64,000 nt of DNA from Borrelia puertoricensis. Lineage in GTDB: Bacteria > Spirochaetota > Spirochaetia > Borreliales > Borreliaceae. Positions 58,702 through 64,000 of this stretch are shown one piece after another; position 1 is the stretch's first letter, and every line of letters begins with the position of its first letter. The notes beneath the pieces are model-generated. The model had not been told where the DNA came from. It made no database searches and saw nothing but the letters and a program-made list of their open reading frames with translations. The position numbers and the translations under genes were made by a program. The stretch is taken from the NCBI RefSeq assembly GCF_023035875.1, contig NZ_CP075379.1, positions 620,001-684,000 of the forward strand, in the 5' to 3' direction.

Positions 58702-60135
58702 ATGAGTGAAAAGAATGTATCTAATTTTGATGTTGTAATATTTGGTGTTACTGGCAATTTGTCTAGAAGAAAACTTATTCCTTCTCTTTTTAATTTGTAT
58801 AAGGATGGTCATATTAATAATTTTAGAATTATTGGGTTTGCGAGAAGAAACTTTACTGATTATGAACTTGAGGTTTATATTAAGGATTCTTTGTGGCAAG
58901 AAGAGTCTACTGATTTGGTTGATGATTTTTTGAAATTTTTTGTTTATTTATCAGGAGATTTTAGGGCAAAGGATGCTTATGTAAAATTGTCATCTCTTTT
59001 AAATAATAGAGAGAGAATATATTATCTTTCAACATCACCTGAGTTTTATGAGGCAATAATTGAAAATTTAAAACCATATTCATTTAGTAATACTTCTTAT
59101 TTGTCTAAAATAATTCTTGAAAAGCCTTTTGGTAGTAGTCTTGATACAGCTAGGTGTTTAAACACTCTTCTTTATTCTGTGTTTAGGGAAGAACAAATCT
59201 ACAGAATTGATCATTATTTGGGCAAAGAAACCGTTCAAAATATTTTTACATTTAGGTTTGGGAATTCTATTTTTGAAAATATTTGGAACAATCGTTATGT
59301 GGACTTTATTCAAATTACCGTAGCAGAAGAGGCAGGAATTGATGGTAGGGCTGAGTATTATGATTCTGTTGGTGCCTTAAGAGATATGGTTCAAAATCAT
59401 ATCTTACAACTTTTAAGTTTAGTTGCAATGGAACCTCCTATTGGATTTAGTGCTGACTTTATTCATGATGAAAAGGTTAAGGTTTTAAAGAGTTTAAGAA
59501 AATTAAGTAGAGAGACTATGCAAAATCATATTATCAAAGGACAATACATGTGTTCTCAGGTACAAGGGATTTTAAAAAAAGGATATAGAGAAGAAGCTAA
59601 TTTTTTAAGTACTTCAGATACTGAAACTTATTTGGCTATGAAATTGTTTATTGATAACTGGCGTTGGTCTGGGGTGCCTTTTTATATTAGGACGGGGAAA
59701 GCGCTTGTGAGGAAATTTTCAGAAATATATATTCAATTTAAAAAGCCTGATTTCACTATTTTTAATACTGGGTTGATTAATCTTTCAAATGCTTTGATTT
59801 TTAGAATTCAACCGAGAGATGGCATTGAAATTAAGTTTAATACTAAGCGACCAGGATATAATTATGATATTCAGGAAGCTAATATGGAATTTTCTTATCA
59901 TGCTTCATTTAACAAATTTTTTAGTGAGTCTTATGAGAGATTACTTTTTGATGCTTTTTTGGGTGATAAAACTTTGTATGCTCGAAATGATGAGATTGAT
60001 AGTTCTTGGGAATTTGTATCAGATATTCTTGATAAATGGGAAGACATTAAAAATTGGGATTATTGTTATGGATCAGAAGGACCAGTTGAAGCAAATATGA
60101 TTTTAGAAAATGACCATTTTTGGCGTAAGATGTAG
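58702..60135 (+). CDS. zwf: Glucose-6-phosphate 1-dehydrogenase
   Basis: G6PDH (477 residues) makes 6-phosphogluconolactone and NADPH, opening the oxidative pentose phosphate path. The NADP-binding motif is FGVTGNLSRRKLIPSLF at about residue 14, and the active site is RIDHYLGKETVQNI at about 171-184 with the catalytic histidines nearby. IEKPFG-type EKPFGSSL and the C-terminal substrate block are present. GTTGGAGAT precedes the ATG and TATAAT lies 22 bases further up. It is divergent from pncB by 195 bases. Confidence 0.96.
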   Translation: MSEKNVSNFDVVIFGVTGNLSRRKLIPSLFNLYKDGHINNFRIIGFARRNFTDYELEVYIKDSLWQEESTDLVDDFLKFFVYLSGDFRAKDAYVKLSSLLNNRERIYYLSTSPEFYEAIIENLKPYSFSNTSYLSKIILEKPFGSSLDTARCLNTLLYSVFREEQIYRIDHYLGKETVQNIFTFRFGNSIFENIWNNRYVDFIQITVAEEAGIDGRAEYYDSVGALRDMVQNHILQLLSLVAMEPPIGFSADFIHDEKVKVLKSLRKLSRETMQNHIIKGQYMCSQVQGILKKGYREEANFLSTSDTETYLAMKLFIDNWRWSGVPFYIRTGKALVRKFSEIYIQFKKPDFTIFNTGLINLSNALIFRIQPRDGIEIKFNTKRPGYNYDIQEANMEFSYHASFNKFFSESYERLLFDAFLGDKTLYARNDEIDSSWEFVSDILDKWEDIKNWDYCYGSEGPVEANMILENDHFWRKM

Positions 60136-60423
60136 GTATTTGAAATATTAAATTTAGATTTGTTAAGTTAATTAAGATAAAATTTATGCCTACTTTATTT
60201 GTTGTTATAGGTGTTTATACTGTCTTAGATGATTTTCTTATTTTGTCTTGTCTGGTTTAAACATAGTATTGTTTCATAGTTTTATTACAAAGTAATTATA
60301 TGTAAGTATATGATTGTTTTCAAAAAATAATCTTCATGTAATTTATGATTTTCTCTTTTATATTCAATTTTTTATTCAATCTGAATTTATTTTTTTAATA
60401 AAATCTTTAAATGTTATATTTTG

Positions 60424-60432
60424 TGGTATAAT
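60424..60432 (+). promoter_or_regulatory. Extended -10 promoter element
   Basis: TGGTATAAT (60424-60432) is an extended -10 with a perfect TATAAT. No good -35 was seen. It points toward the hairpin at 60662, with no intact gene between, so it could drive a short RNA or be a relic. Confidence 0.4.
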
Positions 60433-60661
60433 ATTAAAAATACATATCCATATTTTTAGACTTATAATTAATTAAGGTAATTTATTTTACTGTTTTTTGT
60501 TTGTGGAGTTTTGGTGGAAAATGTAATGAGTGTGAGATTAAATTTGATTTTGTTGGATTTTGCCCTTTATTGACAAGAGTTTTTTCTGTTCTTTGTAAAA
60601 GGATAAGTAATTTTGAAATCAGTTCAAGTATTAGTCTTAAAATATGTTATTTGTTTTATTG

Positions 60662-60688
60662 CTTAAACAGAAAAGGTTTCTGTTTAAG
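60662..60688. terminator. Perfect 12-base-pair hairpin
   Basis: CTTAAACAGAAA (60662-60673) pairs perfectly with TTTCTGTTTAAG (60677-60688) around a 3-base loop (AGG). No T-run follows, so it may be a weak terminator or an RNA structure. Confidence 0.5.
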
Positions 60689-60769
60689 GTATTAATCTTA
60701 TTGAAGTTTTATGCAAATTTGTAAATATTTATATATTATGAAAAAGATTTAGTAAGGGAGAAGATCGAA

Positions 60770-61200
60770 ATGCTTAATTTTTTTCTTGGTACTGAGATGG
60801 TAAATTTTTTTGTTGTAGTTATAATGAAGAGTGTTATGAAAAATAAATGGTTAGGGTTGATTGTTAAGATTGAAAATTTAATGCGGAGGTGGGAGTTCTA
60901 CAGGTTTGATAGTTATATTTCTTACTGTCATAGTTGAGGGTATTTTTTTGCTAGTGATTATGATCCCTATGCTTATTTGTAATAGGTTTTTGCAAAAGAA
61001 GTATCTATTTATGATAATATTCCTTCTCATAGAAGTTGTTTGCGTATAGATATGTTTATTTGCCTTTTGGCAGGTCTGTAGGATGTTAAGAGTATTGTTC
61101 CTTCCATAAGTAGTTATAGTTTTAATTTATCAACTATTTTTCTATTTTTTGTCTATGATGGTTAGCCTTGATATAAAGGGATTTTTTAGATTATCGCTAA
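60770..61200 (+). pseudogene. Remnant of a membrane-protein gene
   Basis: AAGGGAG stands 9 bases before an ATG at 60770. The opening codons give MLNFFLGTEMVNFFVVVIMK. The frame then breaks near 60885, and another frame gives GGGSSTGLIVIFLTVIVEG followed by FLLVIMIPMLICNRF, a typical membrane segment. A third frame gives SIYDNIPSHRSCLRIDMFI and CLLAG, then stops, with SYSFNLSTIFLFFVYDG after. Together this reads as one coding region broken by at least two frameshifts and several stops. In Lyme species two nhaC genes occur here (from memory), but these fragments do not clearly read as NhaC. Confidence 0.5.
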
Positions 61201-61285
61201 AAATAAATTGATTTTAGATTTCTTAAGTTGAATAAGAGAGCTAAGTAATTAATTCATAAATGCATGAATTGTAAGGGGGTTTAAA

Positions 61286-62626
61286 ATGAACAAAGGTAGT
61301 CATATACAGCCAAATTTTTTAGGGCTTATTCCTTTTCTTGTTTTTATTGTTGTTTATGTAGGAACAGGAGTGGCTTTAGAGTTTCAAGGTGTAGAGATGG
61401 CTTTTTATCAAATGCCACCAATAATTGCTATGTTATTAGCTGTTGTTACAGCATTCCTTTTATTTAAGGGTTCGTTTATAGATAAGATGAATGACTTTAT
61501 TGAAGGATGTTCACAGACTGATATTATATTTATATCTTTCATCTTTATGATTTCAGGTGCTTTTTCGGCTGTTTGTAAAGAAATAGGTAGCATTGAAACC
61601 GTAGCAACTATTGGACTTAAGTATATACCTGCTAATTTGTTGATAGCAGGCATATTTTTAATATGCCTTTTTCTATCTACTGCAACTGGCAGCTTTCTTG
61701 GAACCGTTGTGGCTATTACTCCAATTGGATTTGAAATAGCAAATAAAAGCGGTATCCCATTGCCAATGGTTGCAGGAGCTGTGCTTGGAGGTGGCGCTTT
61801 TGGTGATAGCATGTCTTTAATATCAGATACAACTATTATTGCAAGTCGTACGCAAGGAGTTAAAATTATAGATGTTTTTAGAAATGGTGCTTTTTTTACA
61901 TTTCCTGCATCTATTTTATCAACTGTAGCATTTGCTGTTTTAGGCTCTTATATTGGTGGTATTGGAGTTAATGTTGAGCTTGGTGAGATAAGTTATTTGA
62001 AAGTGATTCCTTACCTTTTTGTTATAATTTTTGCGTTTTTAGGAGTAGATGTATTTTTAGTTTTATTTTTTGGAATATTAATTGCTGGTGGTATTGGCAT
62101 TTTTAATGGTGATTTAACTTTGCTTTTGATGTTTAAAAATATTAATGCTGGACTTTTAGATTTAAGTGAGATGCTTATTCTTGTTATTTTTACAGGAGGA
62201 ATTTCTTATATGACTATTAGGCATGGGGGTTTTGAGTGGATTTTAACTAAGTTGAAGTATTTTGCTAAGTGCAGAAGGAGTGCCGAGTTTACAATTACTT
62301 TTTTAATAATTATGGTGACAGGTTTTCTTTCAAATAGTGGTCTTGCAATTTTAGTTAATGGGACTGTTACTAAAGGTATATCTGAAGCAAATTCTGTATG
62401 TCCTAAGCGTTGTGCGGCATTGCTTTCAATTTCTTCTTGTGCGTTAATTGGTGCTTTACCATATGGTATGCATATGATAAGTTTGATAAATATTGCAAAA
62501 GGGACCATATCTCCACTTGATATCATGCCATTTTTGTTTTATCAAGTATTTTTAGGTGTCATTATTATTGTGTCCATAGCTTTTTTTGGGTTAAAAAATC
62601 AGTTTTTAAATTCTGCTAAAGTTTGA
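61286..62626 (+). CDS. nhaC: Na+/H+ antiporter, NhaC family
   Basis: A membrane antiporter of 446 residues with about 11-12 segments, exchanging sodium for protons. Family blocks are TATGSFLGTVVAITPIG at about residue 132 and GAVLGGGAFGDSMSLISDTT at about 164-182, the conserved region with acidic residues. SNSGLAILVNG is found in the last third. AAGGGGG precedes the ATG. It ends at a strong bidirectional terminator. A decayed gene lies directly upstream. Confidence 0.9.
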   Translation: MNKGSHIQPNFLGLIPFLVFIVVYVGTGVALEFQGVEMAFYQMPPIIAMLLAVVTAFLLFKGSFIDKMNDFIEGCSQTDIIFISFIFMISGAFSAVCKEIGSIETVATIGLKYIPANLLIAGIFLICLFLSTATGSFLGTVVAITPIGFEIANKSGIPLPMVAGAVLGGGAFGDSMSLISDTTIIASRTQGVKIIDVFRNGAFFTFPASILSTVAFAVLGSYIGGIGVNVELGEISYLKVIPYLFVIIFAFLGVDVFLVLFFGILIAGGIGIFNGDLTLLLMFKNINAGLLDLSEMLILVIFTGGISYMTIRHGGFEWILTKLKYFAKCRRSAEFTITFLIIMVTGFLSNSGLAILVNGTVTKGISEANSVCPKRCAALLSISSCALIGALPYGMHMISLINIAKGTISPLDIMPFLFYQVFLGVIIIVSIAFFGLKNQFLNSAKV

Positions 62627-62632
62627 TTAAGA

Positions 62633-62662
62633 TAAGGCACCTTTTAAATAAAAGGTGCCTTA
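62633..62662. terminator. Bidirectional terminator between nhaC and potD
   Basis: TAAGGCACCTTTT (62633-62645) pairs perfectly with AAAAGGTGCCTTA (62650-62662) around AAAT. It lies 7 bases from each of the two convergent stop codons. Confidence 0.8.
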
Positions 62663-62669
62663 GATTTTG

Positions 62670-63719
62670 TTAGGATGATAATTCTACATATATTCTCATT
62701 TGTTCTTCTTTAACTTCTTTAGGCACTGTTTTAAATACTTCGTGGTTTGAAAAATTTGTTGGAAGAAATTTTTCTTCTAAGTATATATTTATTTCAGGAT
62801 TTACCTTTGCTTCTTCCTGTAATCGATGCAATACATTTTTGTTTGGTGAATTATATTTTGTCTCTTTAAAGTTTGCATAAGATGCTTCATTTTCATAAAG
62901 AAAGTTTATGAATTTATAAGCAAGTTCTTTATGAGGTGCGTCTGATGGAATTACCATGACATCAACCCAGATATTTGTACTATTAGGTACATAAAAGTCT
63001 AAATTTGGATCTTTAAGCATTGCATCTATTGCTTCTCCGCTCCATGTTAGTTGGATTGATGATTCACCATTGAGTATTAGAGATTTTGCAGCAATATCTG
63101 AAAAATAACCTATTACCAAGGGAGATTGTTTTTTGAGTAGTTCTTCGGCTTGTTTGATTATGGATATTTTGTGTTCATTGAAGGAATAGCCAAGTTTTTT
63201 AAGTGCAACCCCAATATTTTCTTTTGGCGAGTCTAACATTGCAATTTCTTGTTTATATTTTTCGTTAAATAGTATATCAAATTCATTCATGTCATTTATA
63301 TCAACTTTGGTTTTGTTATAAAGTATTCCCATTACTCCCCAAAAGAGAGGTACAGAATAGAAATTATCAAAGTCATGTTCTAGATTATAAAATCTATCTA
63401 ATATATTATTTTTTACATTTTGCAGTTTTGAATAATCTAACTTTTCAATTTTGTTTTCACTTATTAATTCTCCAATCAAATATTCTGATGGAACTATAAT
63501 GTCATAATAACCTTTTGTGTTATTAAATTTTGCCATCATTTCTTCATTGTTATTGAAACATTCATAATTGATTTTTACATTATTTTCTTTTTCAAATTGA
63601 GCTAGTAATTTTTCGTCAATATATTCTGCCCAGTTAAGGACATTAAGAGTATTTTGTGTTTTTCGAGGAGAACAAGAGATGACTGTCAAAATTATTGTTA
63701 ATATTAAAAATTTTTTCAA
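62670..63719 (-). CDS. potD: Spermidine/putrescine-binding lipoprotein
   Basis: The periplasmic binding component of a polyamine ABC importer, anchored by lipid. The best start is a TTG at 63719 behind AAGGAG, giving 349 residues and a lipobox LTVISC (cysteine at about residue 16). An upstream frame to 63779 would overlap potC and lacks a signal start. PotD features: NVLNWAEYIDEKLLAQFEKE, YDIIVPSEYLIGEL and the C-terminal PSDAPHKELAYKFINFL. Borrelia do not make polyamines, so uptake is needed (family knowledge). It follows potC by 17 bases. Confidence 0.93.
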   Translation of the reverse strand: MKKFLILTIILTVISCSPRKTQNTLNVLNWAEYIDEKLLAQFEKENNVKINYECFNNNEEMMAKFNNTKGYYDIIVPSEYLIGELISENKIEKLDYSKLQNVKNNILDRFYNLEHDFDNFYSVPLFWGVMGILYNKTKVDINDMNEFDILFNEKYKQEIAMLDSPKENIGVALKKLGYSFNEHKISIIKQAEELLKKQSPLVIGYFSDIAAKSLILNGESSIQLTWSGEAIDAMLKDPNLDFYVPNSTNIWVDVMVIPSDAPHKELAYKFINFLYENEASYANFKETKYNSPNKNVLHRLQEEAKVNPEINIYLEEKFLPTNFSNHEVFKTVPKEVKEEQMRIYVELSS

Positions 63720-63736
63720 AATTAAACTCCTTATTA

Positions 63737-64000
63737 TTAAATTTCTGTATCTACTGTTAATTTTTTGATTCCTACGCATTTATTTATAATAAATAGAAGG
63801 CTAAGTATTACAAAAAATAGTATAGAAGAAATGGCATTGATTATGGGCTTTATTCCTCTCTTAGTTAAAGAGTTTATGAGTATTGATAAATTATTAAACC
63901 CTTGGCCTGTCGTGAAAAATGATATTAAAAAGTCATCAACCGATAATGTAAATGCAATGAGACCTCCTGTTGCCACACTTCCAATTATTTCTGGACATAT
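63737..64000 (-). CDS. potC: Spermidine/putrescine ABC transporter permease PotC, 5' part off the window
   Basis: Only the last 88 codons lie in the window. The frame is open at 64000 and reads ICPEIIGSVATGGLIAFTLS with VDDFLISFFTTGQG, the end of the permease coupling region and a membrane segment. This matches PotC, whose counterpart is a LAFTLSLDD block. A second segment (INAISSILFFVILSLLFIIN) and a short basic tail end the protein. It precedes potD in the same operon; potA and potB should lie beyond. Confidence 0.9.
   Translation of the reverse strand: MCPEIIGSVATGGLIAFTLSVDDFLISFFTTGQGFNNLSILINSLTKRGIKPIINAISSILFFVILSLLFIINKCVGIKKLTVDTEI

Larger units (their letters stand above)
60136..60769. 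other. Gene-poor region after zwf
   Basis: No gene could be supported in these 634 bases. An open frame at 60501-60695 (64 codons, TTG start) has odd composition, many Cys, and no family match, so it is not called. Structures seen are an extended -10 at 60424-60432 and a perfect hairpin at 60662-60688. The sequence is likely an eroded gene or leader. Confidence 0.6.

Noticed and set aside
60501..60695. 64-codon open frame after zwf
   Set aside because: TTG start without a ribosome site, unusual cysteine content, no family resemblance, and it ends in a hairpin arm.
63720..63779. Longer form of potD starting at 63779
   Set aside because: It would put basic residues before the lipoprotein signal and overlap potC; the TTG at 63719 follows AAGGAG.

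Overview
The window is a 64 kb piece of a Borrelia chromosome. The DNA is strongly AT-rich, and the genes are compact and mostly single-copy. Their order matches, from memory, the run from the long-chain acyl-CoA ligase (BB0593) to the potD/potC genes (BB0639/BB0640) of B. burgdorferi. The genus is well supported by p66, paired chemoreceptors, a lactate permease, recBCD with pncB, fruA/fruK and eight tRNA genes without encoded CCA. The species group cannot be fixed from this stretch, although the decayed dacA tail and the degraded region between zwf and nhaC make a relapsing-fever type relative of the Lyme species plausible. No plasmid-type sequence, insertion sequence, CRISPR array, rRNA gene or phage module was seen.

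Layout. 1-9.3 kb: 3' part of an acyl-CoA ligase, argS, a small Rnf/Nqr-like membrane protein, two divergent chemoreceptors and murB. 9.5-14.6 kb: cysS, a TIG/transglutaminase-like protein, glyA and a membrane J-domain protein, closely spaced on the plus strand. 14.6-18.2 kb: p66 and lctP on the minus strand. 18.2-21.6 kb: dacA (shortened), cheD and a PepD-type dipeptidase. 21.7-27.9 kb: four tRNAs, then tig-clpP-clpX-lon and a 49-residue basic protein. 28-34.7 kb: rpsD with initiator tRNA, a GNAT-CDF fusion, a small unknown protein, cdd, a DHH phosphoesterase, a GH3 enzyme, a CAT-anticodon tRNA and a DJ-1 protein. 34.9-45.3 kb: mfd-ackA, an exported protein with a LysM amidase, tRNA-Asn, apeB with an RNase M5 gene, and a lipoprotein. 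45.3-48.2 kb: fructose PTS and 1-phosphofructokinase, divergent. 48.4-60.1 kb: tRNA-Asp, the pncB-recC-recB-recD operon and zwf. 60.1-61.3 kb: non-coding and degenerate sequence. 61.3-64 kb: nhaC, potD and the 3' end of potC.

The genes fit a host-dependent fermenter that scavenges. Sugar enters by PTS and is phosphorylated by FruK. Lactate is handled by LctP and acetate by AckA. Nicotinate, pyrimidine nucleosides, peptides and polyamines are salvaged by PncB, Cdd, the peptidases and PotCD. RecBCD and Mfd serve DNA repair, and Trigger factor, ClpXP and Lon serve protein quality control. On both sides the plus strand is rich in G and T, so plus genes have T/G-rich codons and minus genes A/C-rich ones, which suggests the plus strand is the leading strand here.

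The points most worth a second look are: the dacA C-terminal domain still readable in frame behind several stops; an RNase M5 gene with no ATG/GTG/TTG start that lies in frame behind the apeB stop; an apparently orphan Rnf/Nqr-like subunit; the GNAT-CDF fusion; and a decayed membrane-protein gene between zwf and nhaC. No wholly new multi-gene system was recognised.
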